Shown piece by piece: positions 37,098 through 46,150 of a stretch of DNA of 64,000 bases. A program made the translations under genes and the position numbers. The notes beneath the pieces are model-generated. The model ran no database searches. It worked only from the letters and a program-made list of their open reading frames with translations, and was not told where the DNA came from. The stretch is from Sphingobium subterraneum (lineage in GTDB: Bacteria; Pseudomonadota; Alphaproteobacteria; Sphingomonadales; Sphingomonadaceae), in NCBI RefSeq assembly GCF_014199435.1, contig NZ_JACIJP010000001.1, positions 1,116,001-1,180,000 of the forward strand, read 5' to 3'. Numbering within the stretch: the first letter of the stretch is position 1; every line of letters starts with the position of its first letter.

Positions 37098-37994
37098 TTA
37101 TTCGGCGTGCGCTTCGATAATCAGGCGCGCAAATTGCTGCGAAGCTTTGCTAACAAATGTGCCTTTCCGACGCACCAGCGCGATCGGGACCGTGGGTTGC
37201 GGCGCGGCTGTATCGATCTGGCGCAGACTGCCATCGCGAAGGTCCGCCTCCACGCTGCTGCTTGGCACCAGTCCCACGCCGAAGCCTGCTTCGATCAGGC
37301 TCTTTTGCGCAGCGATGCTGTCTGTAAGCATGATATGCCGACCCGCAACATCGGGCGCGGCCATATCCGACCACAGGGATCCATCGTCAGGGCCGATGCC
37401 GAGCGGCGACGATATCCAAGGCTCATCCGCCAAGCGGTTCGACGAAACGTTCTTTGCTGTTGCCAACTTGTGGTCACGTGAACAGACGATCAGCAGTCGT
37501 TCCTGTCCGATCACTTCGGAGTGGAGGCGGGGATCCTCTCCATATCGCAAGCCCCACGTCGCCTTGCCGTGCAGGACGACATCGCTCAGGCTTTCGCTCG
37601 TATTGGCGTGGAAGGAAAGCGACAGCTCCGCCCCGGCCGCGTCCGCGCAAAATTGCCGGAGGGCGTTCACGAGGCGCGTCGTGCAAAGCATACCGATCGC
37701 CGCGAAGGATACCTGGCCACGATCGCCCTTGACGTTGCCGCGTGCGGCATCCTCCGCCTCTTCCAGCGCCATCAGCACCGCTTCGGCATAGGGCAGGAAT
37801 TCCTGCCCCGCGTCCGTGAGCATCGGCCCCGTAGACAGACGTTCGAACAGCGGCACGCCGATCGCATTTTCAATGAGCTGGATGCGTCGACTGAGCGCTG
37901 GCTGGGTTATGTTGATCCGGTTTGCCGCCCCCGTGAAGGTGCCCGTCCTGACGATCGAGACAAAAGCCTGAAGCTCCGAAAGGCTGAAATTCAT
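37098..37994 (-). CDS. LysR-family transcriptional regulator
   Basis: 298 residues with an N-terminal helix-turn-helix (FVSIVRTGTFTGAANRI, then NITQPALSRRIQ) and a LysR substrate-binding domain. It lies directly upstream of, and in the same direction as, the cupin-led run, so it may be cotranscribed with it or control it from the promoter at about 36990. It resembles the LysR at 26574 in the effector domain, more than it does the one at 48206. Confidence 0.93.
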   Translation of the reverse strand: MNFSLSELQAFVSIVRTGTFTGAANRINITQPALSRRIQLIENAIGVPLFERLSTGPMLTDAGQEFLPYAEAVLMALEEAEDAARGNVKGDRGQVSFAAIGMLCTTRLVNALRQFCADAAGAELSLSFHANTSESLSDVVLHGKATWGLRYGEDPRLHSEVIGQERLLIVCSRDHKLATAKNVSSNRLADEPWISSPLGIGPDDGSLWSDMAAPDVAGRHIMLTDSIAAQKSLIEAGFGVGLVPSSSVEADLRDGSLRQIDTAAPQPTVPIALVRRKGTFVSKASQQFARLIIEAHAE

Positions 37995-38113
37995 AGTCGG
38001 TCCACCATGGGCGGCGTTGGCTGCCCCCCTGCCCTCATATCATAATGCGGTGGTGCCGTTACCCCTTTTTCCGACCCGAATCTTATTACCTGACGCGTTT
38101 GTGACGCCTCGCC

Positions 38114-39331
38114 TTATGACGCGTAGAGACGAAGAGATTTTAGCCCCCTCGTCTGGATCAGCGGTTGCCAGACAGGATTTTCCATCTCCGCTGCGTCGAC
38201 ACGCAGATCAGGAAATTGGGTGAACAATTGGCGCAAAGCGACCTTCGCCTCCAGCCGTGCAAGATGCTTTCCCAAGCAGAAGTGCGGGCCATAACCAAAG
38301 CTGATCGAAGACTTTTCTTTGCGAAATATGTCGAACTGGTGCGGGTTGTCGAAAATTTCGGGATCGCGGTTGGCCGCCTGCAGACATGCAATGATCACGT
38401 CCCCCGCCTTGATAGACGTGGATCCCAGCGTGACGTCATGACTGGCGATCCGCGGAACGGCGATCGACACCGGTCCCTCGTATCGCGCCAATTCATCAAT
38501 GCACAGGTCGAGAAGCGACATATCGCCCTTCAGGCGGGCTAGTTGGTCCGGATTCTTGAGGAGCGTCAGGATGCCGCTGGATATCAAGTTGGTCGTCGTC
38601 TCATGCCCCGCTGTGAGAATGAACGTAATGGACGTCCAGATATCATCGAACGTCAGCCAGGGCTGCGTCGCCTTTTGGGCCACAAGGTGGGTGATAAGAT
38701 CGTCCTTTGGCGACTTCTCGCGATCCTCGATTTGCTCGCGCAGGAAGTCCAGCATCTCGCCGAACACTTTTTCGATCGTTGCTGCATGCGGCAGGTGATC
38801 GAAGCTGGGATCGCCAATCTTGACCAGCCAGTTCCCCCATGTGGAAAAATCGTCCGCGCGATCGAGCGGAACTCCGAGCATATGAACGATCACACGAACC
38901 GGGAGGCGGAACGAAAAATCCCGTACCGCATCCATCTCGCCGCGCTCGGCCATCACTGCCAGCTCTTCGTCGACAATCTTCTCGATATCGCGTTCGAGCT
39001 TCCTGACGGCCTGCGGCGTGAAGAAGCCCTGGACCAAAGAACGGTGACGGCGATGCGCCTCACCGTTGTTGGCGAGCATATTCAACCTCAGCATCGTGCG
39101 CGCCGGTTCCGGCGCATCCTGACCCATCGGGATAACGGGGAAGGATTCCGGAGCTCCAAAAAAATCATGCAGCAGATTGTGCTTGAAGACGATCCAGGCA
39201 TTGAAACTGGGGCTGAACGCAACACCCTTGTCGCGAACGCGATCGTAGCGAGCATGACAATCGCGATGGAATGTTGCGATCTCGCTGAACGGATCCTGAT
39301 CGAGAGACAAGATGTGATTGCTCGCGTCCAT
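38114..39331 (-). CDS. Cytochrome P450
   Basis: The ATG at 39331 has AGGA eight bases upstream and gives 405 residues; an ATG seven codons earlier lacks a ribosome site. All P450 signatures are present: I-helix AGHETTTN, the ExxR motif in DELARYEG, and the haem loop FGYGPHFCLGKHLA with thiolate ligand Cys352. It is a soluble, class I type bacterial P450 that needs a ferredoxin and reductase, neither encoded nearby. It probably hydroxylates the substrate taken up through the adjacent TonB receptor. Confidence 0.95.
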   Translation of the reverse strand: MDASNHILSLDQDPFSEIATFHRDCHARYDRVRDKGVAFSPSFNAWIVFKHNLLHDFFGAPESFPVIPMGQDAPEPARTMLRLNMLANNGEAHRRHRSLVQGFFTPQAVRKLERDIEKIVDEELAVMAERGEMDAVRDFSFRLPVRVIVHMLGVPLDRADDFSTWGNWLVKIGDPSFDHLPHAATIEKVFGEMLDFLREQIEDREKSPKDDLITHLVAQKATQPWLTFDDIWTSITFILTAGHETTTNLISSGILTLLKNPDQLARLKGDMSLLDLCIDELARYEGPVSIAVPRIASHDVTLGSTSIKAGDVIIACLQAANRDPEIFDNPHQFDIFRKEKSSISFGYGPHFCLGKHLARLEAKVALRQLFTQFPDLRVDAAEMENPVWQPLIQTRGLKSLRLYAS

Positions 39332-39399
39332 GAAAGCTATCCTAAAATACATTAATCCGTGGGTCGGGCGCGCCGACCCTGGAAGTTAAAACAGAATAT

Positions 39400-39438
39400 G
39401 CCTTCTGCACTACCTGGGGCCTGGAACGTGCAGAAGGC
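39400..39438 (-). terminator. Hairpin downstream of the TonB-dependent receptor gene
   Basis: GCCTTCTGCAC and GTGCAGAAGGC are perfect 11-base arms with a 17-base loop, 20 bp after the receptor stop on the minus strand. The following minus-strand sequence includes TTTT, so this is a plausible terminator separating the receptor from the P450 gene. A second small palindrome (GGGTCGG and CCGACCC, 39361-39379) lies close by, upstream of P450. Confidence 0.55.
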
Positions 39439-39457
39439 GATATCCGGCGAATGAAAC

Positions 39458-41851
39458 CTAGAACTTCAGACCCATTCTTATGCCCCAAAGACGACCTTCT
39501 CCCTCGGTAATCCCCTCAGTCCCGAAGTTCGATGTTGTGTTATCGGACAACCGGAGAACGGACGGCGTATCAAATAGGTTGGTGACAAAAACCTGTGCAT
39601 TGTACATCCCGTTAGGCGACTGCCAAAGAAGCCGAAGGTTCGCGAGAACGACAGAAGGAACAGTCGACAAAGGATCGTTCACGATCGAATAGTTGCGTGA
39701 GGATACCCCGTTTACTTCCGTCTGGAGCGTGAACTCCCCCAGAGTTTCAATTGGAAGGTGATATGCCACCACCGCGTTGAACGTCCAGGTCGGTGTATTA
39801 TACAGATGCTTTCCTTGCAGGCGCGTCGGTACACCAAAATTGTCGGGAGTCACGATGCTCGATTTGGTAATCTTGTTACCAAGTACCGAGCCGGACAGAT
39901 TGAAGTCCCAATGCGGGTTCGGCTTGAAGCCGATTTCGGTTTCCGCTCCCCAGACCTGGGCATCACCAGACCCAATATAATTGAATGTCGCGATGCCGGT
40001 TGTCGTATCCAGAACGGATATCGCCTGCTGCTTCCCCTGATACTGGTAGAAGAACAACGCTGTGTTGATGGACAGCTTCCGATCGAACAGCCTGTTTTTC
40101 GCACCGATTTCGAACGAGTCTAGGATTTCCTGAGGAACCGGCCCCGTGAGCCGGTTATTCGCCGCGACGCTATTCCCCGGATTCCAGCCGGTGTTGAAGC
40201 CCGCTCCCTTGATGCCACGCGAATAATTCAGGTAGTAGCTGGCCGTCGAAGAAGGCTTCCATTTAACGCCCAGCGAGCCGGTAAAATCTCGGGTGTTCGA
40301 TTTTACCGGCAAACCTGCGGCGATCATGTTGGCGCGCACGTCCTGGAAACCGCCCTGCGGCACGGAGAAAGCGTTGTATGTCACGCCGGTCTTCAGTTCG
40401 CGTTTATCGCTGGTGTACCGGCCACCGATAGACACCGAAATGGTTTCGCTCAGATGATTGTCAAGCTGACCAAACAACGCATAGGAGTGCGAATCGACGG
40501 CACCGATGGCGTAGACAAGAGAACGCGCCAAGGGAAAGCCGGTGATCGTCTGGCTTGACTTGCTATCCGTGTAATAAAATGCGCCGACAACCCAGCTGAA
40601 GGAGTCCGTCGCACCGTTCAGGCGCAGCTCTTCGCTATATTGATGCGCCTTGTTCTTGCGATCGACAGTAATGTAGGGGTCGACTGCGGTGGTGAGCGGA
40701 TTGCCCGGCAAGACGCTGGGCGTGAACCGACCGCCATCCAGTCCGATGTGGAAATTGTTGGTCGCGTAATTGGCGATAGACGTCAACGTCGCCCACTCAA
40801 ATTCATGGGTTAGTTTAAGCGTTACAAGGCCACCATCCCCATTGGCGCGCAACTGATCGGCAGTTTTGGCGGTCAGCGCCGCGCCAGCCTCTCTGCCCGC
40901 ATTCGGCAAAGACCCGAAAAGCTGCGATTGGCCCACGCAATTGCCATCGAAGATGTCCGAAGCGGAGCATTGATCGGCCCGTGTGTAAGGCCGTTTGATA
41001 GTCGTGCCGGGCTTTAGCGAACCGACCATATTGAAAGGCGTTACCTGGGAATCGTTATTAGAATATGCTCCGATCAGCCGGATCGTGGTTCTTTCCCCCA
41101 GATCCACGTCGAGGATACCCCGGATGCCCCAGATATTGGTCGCGCCCAACCGTTTGGGCACGCCGTTTTGTCCGGCGCCAAGATATTTGTTGCGATAATT
41201 GCCGTCGTTGCGATTCCACTTGCCTGAGACGCGGGCGCGGACATTGCTGGCCAATCCGCCGCTTATAGCGCCCTCGAGCGTTACATCGTCGTTCTGGCCA
41301 TAGCCCACAGAGCCGTAACCGGAGACTTCGTCCGTCGGCGACTGGGAGACAAAATGAACAAGGCCGGCCGTCGTGTTGCGCCCGAACAGCGTGCCCTGCG
41401 GCCCACGCAGAATTTCGACGCGCTGGACGTCGAAGATTTGCCCGTTGAGCATGTTCTCATCGCCGAGATAGACGTCATCGGTGTAGATCGCGACGGAGCT
41501 TTCATTCAGTCGCGAACCAAGCCCGTCACCCGCGACGCCGCGAATATTGAAGCTTGGCGTTGCATTCTTTCCGCGCTCATACTCGACGGTAAACCCAGGC
41601 ACCTGCTGAGCTACGGCCGGGAAGCTGGCCGTCCCCGTCGCCCGCAATTGATCGCCGCCGATCGCGGTGATTGCCGCCGGAACGTCAATCAGGGCCTGCT
41701 CACGCTTTTGTGCGGTCACGATAATCTCCTGCGCCTCGCTGTCCTGGGCATGAGCGGGCACAGCTGCCAGCAAAAACGGAGTTACCATCGCGGTCGCAGT
41801 CGTGAGCGCCCTCATTTTCATAGCGTGACGCGTTCCATTTCGTACGATCAT
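39458..41851 (-). CDS. TonB-dependent outer-membrane receptor
   Basis: The ATG at 41851 has a strong GAGGAGGGGG site five bases away and starts a signal peptide (MKMRALTTATAMVTPFLLAA, cleavage after AHAQ), giving 797 residues. A TonB-box-like EIIVTAQKRE precedes the plug domain (about 50-170: VPAAITAIGG, NIRGVAGDG, VEILRGPQGTLFGRN). The 22-strand barrel follows and ends in the aromatic MGLKF. It belongs to the large sphingomonad receptor group that takes up non-iron substrates. It is flanked by an amidohydrolase and a P450 gene, which fits uptake of the island substrate. The ligand is unknown. Confidence 0.95.
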   Translation of the reverse strand: MIVRNGTRHAMKMRALTTATAMVTPFLLAAVPAHAQDSEAQEIIVTAQKREQALIDVPAAITAIGGDQLRATGTASFPAVAQQVPGFTVEYERGKNATPSFNIRGVAGDGLGSRLNESSVAIYTDDVYLGDENMLNGQIFDVQRVEILRGPQGTLFGRNTTAGLVHFVSQSPTDEVSGYGSVGYGQNDDVTLEGAISGGLASNVRARVSGKWNRNDGNYRNKYLGAGQNGVPKRLGATNIWGIRGILDVDLGERTTIRLIGAYSNNDSQVTPFNMVGSLKPGTTIKRPYTRADQCSASDIFDGNCVGQSQLFGSLPNAGREAGAALTAKTADQLRANGDGGLVTLKLTHEFEWATLTSIANYATNNFHIGLDGGRFTPSVLPGNPLTTAVDPYITVDRKNKAHQYSEELRLNGATDSFSWVVGAFYYTDSKSSQTITGFPLARSLVYAIGAVDSHSYALFGQLDNHLSETISVSIGGRYTSDKRELKTGVTYNAFSVPQGGFQDVRANMIAAGLPVKSNTRDFTGSLGVKWKPSSTASYYLNYSRGIKGAGFNTGWNPGNSVAANNRLTGPVPQEILDSFEIGAKNRLFDRKLSINTALFFYQYQGKQQAISVLDTTTGIATFNYIGSGDAQVWGAETEIGFKPNPHWDFNLSGSVLGNKITKSSIVTPDNFGVPTRLQGKHLYNTPTWTFNAVVAYHLPIETLGEFTLQTEVNGVSSRNYSIVNDPLSTVPSVVLANLRLLWQSPNGMYNAQVFVTNLFDTPSVLRLSDNTTSNFGTEGITEGEGRLWGIRMGLKF

Positions 41852-41939
41852 TTTATCCCCCTCCTCGATACCGCTGAGCTTTGTGCACAGCTTGTGTGTT
41901 CGCTGTCCGTCAGCGTGTATTTTCAGATCGCGCTCATGT

Positions 41940-43715
41940 TCAGGCGGCGTTTTTGTATCTGACCAGTCCCCCCGGCGTGGCACCGGTCGACTGATCCGAA
42001 AGGCTGGTGAATTCACCCCGCAGCATGGTGGCCACATAACCCTGCGCGTGTTGCGTCACCCGCCTCTCGTTTGCGGGCAAATCCCAGATGGTTTCCGGCA
42101 GGCAGGTGTCGAGCCGGGCAAAATCGATGATGTTAAGGTCGGCGCGCATCCCCGGCGCAAGCAACCCGCGGTCCGCCATGCCAAAGGCCTCCGCATTGCG
42201 ATACGACAGCAGGTTGACCGCCAGCGGGAGAGAAATCTTGCCCTCCCCCTTCCGGTCACGCGCCCAATATCCCAGCAGCGTCGTCGGAAAACTGGCATCG
42301 CTCACGAAGCCGGAGTGCGCGCCCCCATCGCCAAGACCAACGATCGCGTTCGGATCCTTCAGCATCACGCCGCAATCATCGAGCGTTGGGGAACCGACGT
42401 TGCCGCCGGGCGCGGCGTAAAGATTGCGACCGTCCATCTCCAGCAGCCAGTCGAGCGCAACCTCAAAATTCGACACGCCGCGGCGCTCCGCCTCGAACCG
42501 CATGCTCCGCTCGGGTTCGAGCGTGTAACGCGGCGGGTTGCCCAACTGGAAGCCTTGCTGGCTGAGATGGACGTGCACCATGCCCAGCGGTCCGGCCACC
42601 TCATTGTCAGGCTCCTCCGACAGCAGCTTCTTGCGAAATTCCGGATCGCGCATGATCGCCACCCGCTCGGCCAGCGGCAAATCCTTGATCTGCATGTAGG
42701 AGGGGTGGAATTTGAAAGGATGGACGGAAAGATCGAGGCCGATCAGCATACCAATCGGCCGTGGGAAGACCTGCGGCTTTATCCGTGTGCCATGCTCATC
42801 ATTCACACGCTGCGTCTCGCGCAACGCATGGGCATAAAGGCCCGGCACCCATGAGGAATCCATCAGGGAATAGGTCAGCGGGCGGCCTGAAACTTCTGAT
42901 ATCTCCCGAAACAAATCCAGCTCTTCCTTGACGAATTGCTCTTGACCCAGTTTCCCGATCTCTTCCTGGGCCAGGAAATCCACCATGCGCGGGATCACCT
43001 GGAAAATGCCGCCGTTCGCCAGCTTCAGACCCCGTGCAAGCGCCAGCAACTCCTCGCGGTTCGCTTTCACGTGCGGGGCCTGCTTGCCGTCGGAGCCGCA
43101 ATCGAGATAGTGGCGGGACGTCGCCACACCTATGGCACCAGCGCGCACCGCTTCGGCCACCAGCGCGGTCATTTGCTCGAGGTCTTCCGGCGTCGCTATC
43201 CCATCGGACGTCGCCCGCTCGCCCATCACATAGACGCGGATCGCAGCGTGCGGCACCAGCACGGCCACATCCGCATCAAATGAGCGACTGCTCAGAAAAT
43301 CCATAAACTCCGGAAACGTCTCCCACTTCCACGGCAATCCAGCGGTCATCACGTCTCGTGGAATATCCTCGATGCCCTCCATGAGCGTGACGAGCATGTC
43401 GCGCTGGCTCGGCTTGCAAGGCGCAAATCCGAGTCCGCAATTCCCGATAACCACCGTGGTGACGCCGTGATGAGTCGACGGCCGCAACGTGTCACCCCAG
43501 GTAACATGCCCATCATAATGCGTGTGAACGTCTATGAAGCCCGGCGTGACAATCTTCCCTGTCGCGTCGACCTCTGTGCGACCGGTTCCCTCGACCTTGC
43601 CGATCGAATGAATCACCCCGCCGGAAATGGCAATATCCGCCGTGTAGGCTTCGCTCCCGGAACCATCAACAACGGTGCCATTGCGAATTACCGCATCGAA
43701 CGATTCACTCATCAC
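41940..43715 (-). CDS. Amidohydrolase, D-aminoacylase-like, copy 2
   Basis: 591 residues, start GTG at 43715 or ATG one codon later, with AGGAG about 12-15 bases upstream. Motifs follow copy 1: RNGTVVDGSGSEAY, VTPGFIDVHTHYDGH (metal His pair), GVTTVVIGNCGLGF and the late active-site block GLGDGGAHSGF. It is about 30 residues longer than the copy at 30674, and the two differ clearly outside the motifs. An amide, carbamate or lactone of the catabolic substrate is possible. The gene is 88 bp upstream of the receptor in the same direction. Confidence 0.87.
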   Translation of the reverse strand: MMSESFDAVIRNGTVVDGSGSEAYTADIAISGGVIHSIGKVEGTGRTEVDATGKIVTPGFIDVHTHYDGHVTWGDTLRPSTHHGVTTVVIGNCGLGFAPCKPSQRDMLVTLMEGIEDIPRDVMTAGLPWKWETFPEFMDFLSSRSFDADVAVLVPHAAIRVYVMGERATSDGIATPEDLEQMTALVAEAVRAGAIGVATSRHYLDCGSDGKQAPHVKANREELLALARGLKLANGGIFQVIPRMVDFLAQEEIGKLGQEQFVKEELDLFREISEVSGRPLTYSLMDSSWVPGLYAHALRETQRVNDEHGTRIKPQVFPRPIGMLIGLDLSVHPFKFHPSYMQIKDLPLAERVAIMRDPEFRKKLLSEEPDNEVAGPLGMVHVHLSQQGFQLGNPPRYTLEPERSMRFEAERRGVSNFEVALDWLLEMDGRNLYAAPGGNVGSPTLDDCGVMLKDPNAIVGLGDGGAHSGFVSDASFPTTLLGYWARDRKGEGKISLPLAVNLLSYRNAEAFGMADRGLLAPGMRADLNIIDFARLDTCLPETIWDLPANERRVTQHAQGYVATMLRGEFTSLSDQSTGATPGGLVRYKNAA

Positions 43716-44264
43716 CTAGCAACCTCTCCTGATTTACGCGTGCCATGCCTGCTGCAAGCTTCTGCCCATTGCATCCGAACGGTCGTGCGATGTGGGGCTT
43801 AGCAAGCCTTTGGGGCGACCCTATAATATCACGTGGTTATATATCCCTGTGATATGTCATTTTATGCCACTTCATTCACTGATTGACAAGGCGCAGAGAG
43901 CGCGTAGATTTGTCTTTGGAAATCAAAATCAACGGTCTTTTCCGGCGGGACGTTCGGCAATGTGCGGGCTTGAAGATTATGGCATGCCAACCACGGCGGA
44001 AGCATTTCGTTGGCAATCACGGTCCGCCATGGCGCCGCGCGATCGATCGTCCGGAGTGCTAGGGATTGGTGACGCACGGGAACCCGGTGGAGCGCCCATC
44101 ACGGTTTCTCGAAAGCATTGATAAAATTCGATCAGGACCCTGATAATGGTTCGTAATGAAGCCCGGAATGAAAAACTGCTAACGCTGGGCGCAGCTCGGG
44201 GCTTTCGCGCCACCCGCCGGAATTTGGCGAGGGCCATCAAGGGCAATCAACGGAGAGGTGCACT
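43716..44264. promoter_or_regulatory. 549-bp divergent regulatory region before the UGSC genes
   Basis: No gene is seen here. An inverted repeat ATATCAC/GTGATAT (43826-43832 and 43849-43855) overlaps TGTCATTTTATGCC (43855-43868), a motif shared with the gap at 36989. For the plus strand, TTGATA (44118-44123) and GATAAT (44142-44147), 18 bases apart, form a fair sigma70-type promoter 118 bp before the UGSC gene. Confidence 0.4.
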
Positions 44265-44876
44265 ATGTCGACGCTGAACGCGCAACAGGATACGCTCGTA
44301 ACCTATCTTGATCCCTATGGGGCGCCGGGTACTCCGGTCCAGCCCTATGAGTGCCGGTTGGAAGTTTCGCCGAATCCCGCGATAGCCTTGCTGAACAACA
44401 GCTATGTCGATGCGGATGCGTTTCTCGAGGATGTTTCGGACGTCATCGCGCGCTCCATTCCGGGTGCGGCGTTTGCTCCCTTTGACAAGGGATCAGGCCG
44501 CAACGCCGCAGACATGACCTCTCCCGACATCATCGCAGACATCGCTTCGCGCTATGATGCCGTCCTCCTGGCCTATGGTCATTGCGGCAGTTGCACGGCG
44601 AGCCTGGTGCGCGACGCGGTCGTTCTTGCCCAGACGGGCGTACCCGTAGTCGCGATGGTGACTTCGACGTTTGCGGAGGAGGCGGCGTTCGTCGCCCGGG
44701 CCAGCGGCTTGCCCGATCTGCCCATGGTCATCCTTCCCTATCCGATGGCAGGCGAAGCACCCGAATTTCATAAGGCGGTGGCCGCAAACGTCGCTCCGCA
44801 GATCCTGCGGGCGTTGACCACTGGCCAGGTTGCAGCAACCGAGACATCGTCGAACGTGACGGCGGCGGCGGCATGA
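44265..44876 (+). CDS. UGSC-motif family protein, cysteine variant
   Basis: 203 residues, ATG with GGAGAGG seven bases upstream. The defining motif YGHCGSCT (Cys107 and Cys110) corresponds to the Sec-Gly-Ser-Cys motif of the UGSC (seleno)protein family, with Cys in the Sec position; no in-frame UGA occurs. The fold is probably alpha/beta, with a parallel-strand core (DAVLLAYGH, GVPVVAMVTSTF, LPMVILPYP). The last 20 residues are Ala/Thr-rich. The function of the family is not known to me, although a CxxC redox role is plausible. It overlaps the next gene by four bases (ATGA), so the two products likely act together. Confidence 0.72.
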   Translation: MSTLNAQQDTLVTYLDPYGAPGTPVQPYECRLEVSPNPAIALLNNSYVDADAFLEDVSDVIARSIPGAAFAPFDKGSGRNAADMTSPDIIADIASRYDAVLLAYGHCGSCTASLVRDAVVLAQTGVPVVAMVTSTFAEEAAFVARASGLPDLPMVILPYPMAGEAPEFHKAVAANVAPQILRALTTGQVAATETSSNVTAAAA

Positions 44877-45970
44877 GCACCGCCGCGGCGGTGCTCACCG
44901 CGAAGTCAGAGGATCATGCCGTCAATGCCCTGCATCAGGCCCGACGAACGGATGGCCTCCCGGTGATCGTCCCCACGCCCGAGCGCGTGGACAGGATGCT
45001 GCTACACGCGGGCAGCATGGATCGCGACCTCGTCATTGGAACGGTCGGCCCCGCAGATGGACTGCTGACGTTCGAGCTGGCTGCGATCAACGCGGTGATG
45101 GCGGGCTGTGATCCGGAGATGTTCCCCCTTGTCGTCGCAGCATGCGAGGCGTTGACGGATCCGGTCATGGAGATCGGGCCGCTGCAGCATACGACGCATC
45201 CCCTGGGCATATTTGCGGTCGTCAACGGCCCCGCGCGCGAATGGTTTGGCGTGCATTCCGGCTCGGGCGCGCTGGGACCAGGATATCGCACCAACGCCAC
45301 CCTGGGCCGCGCCATCCGGCTGATCATGATCAACGTCGGCGGCGGTGTACCGGGCATCGGCGACATGTCCACACTCGGCTCGCCGACCAAGTTCGGCTGT
45401 AGCATGGCCGAAGACGAAGAGCGCAGTCCGTTCGATGCCCTCCATGTGTCGCGCGGGTTCGCCGCGGACGACAGCACCGTAACCCTGCTCGGCTGCGACG
45501 GCCCCCATTCGCTCGTGTTTCAGGTCAACGATCCGGATAAGGACGGAGATACTTTCCTGCGGGTTCTTGCCGGCGCGCTGGCCAACCCTGCGTGGAACAA
45601 TATCCATTTCGGGAAAGGCATGGTCGCCGTGGTGCTGAACCCGACCCACGCGGACATGCTCCAGAAAAGCGGCTTTACGACCAGGGAAGCGGTCCAGCAG
45701 CGGATCTTCGAACTCGCCGCCGTTTCGCGTTCGCAGATCATGGCCAAGTTCGGCACGATGGCCCAGTACAATCAGGAATCCAAGGATGGCGATACGATCC
45801 GCGTCGTCAATAAGCCGGAGGACATTCTCCTGTTGACCGGCGGGGGCGAAGGCGGCGGATATTCGGCCTATTTCACCAGTTGGGGCGGAGGGCTTCAGGG
45901 GAATATGGCCGTGACGAAACGCGTCCGGTTCGACGCCGGATGCGCCGCCCCTGTCAGCCAAAGGTCATAA
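44873..45970 (+). CDS. Conserved partner protein of the UGSC cassette
   Basis: 365 residues. The start overlaps the UGSC gene by four bases (ATGA). The sequence has features of a folded cytosolic protein: IGTVGPADGLLTFELAAINAVMAG near 55-78, GVHSGSGALGPGYRTNATLGRA near 125-145 and the Gly-rich LLLTGGGEGGGYSAYFTSWGGG close to the C-terminus (cited here in part). Its N-terminal 90 residues contain an alpha-beta segment. I cannot assign a reaction. It probably forms a complex with the UGSC protein, given strict coupling; a CoA or nucleotide site in the Gly-rich tail is a guess only. Confidence 0.65.
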   Translation: MSTAAAVLTAKSEDHAVNALHQARRTDGLPVIVPTPERVDRMLLHAGSMDRDLVIGTVGPADGLLTFELAAINAVMAGCDPEMFPLVVAACEALTDPVMEIGPLQHTTHPLGIFAVVNGPAREWFGVHSGSGALGPGYRTNATLGRAIRLIMINVGGGVPGIGDMSTLGSPTKFGCSMAEDEERSPFDALHVSRGFAADDSTVTLLGCDGPHSLVFQVNDPDKDGDTFLRVLAGALANPAWNNIHFGKGMVAVVLNPTHADMLQKSGFTTREAVQQRIFELAAVSRSQIMAKFGTMAQYNQESKDGDTIRVVNKPEDILLLTGGGEGGGYSAYFTSWGGGLQGNMAVTKRVRFDAGCAAPVSQRS

Positions 45971-46150
45971 CCGAAATCCCTCGTGCTGCGACCGGCCATT
46001 GATAGCGTCCTTGTATCGAAGGATAGCAACAGGAAACGTGCGCACGGCCATCATCGACCTTAGGTGCGGAGATATCGGTCCATAGGGGCGGCCGACAAAA
46101 CAGATGGGTAACATCCATGTTGGCTTATCGCGTGGAGTTGTGCGATAATC

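Noticed and set aside
44570..44600. Possible selenocysteine insertion (UGA) at the UGSC motif
   Set aside because: The codons at the motif read Cys-Gly-Ser-Cys with no in-frame UGA, so it is a cysteine homologue and no SECIS is required.
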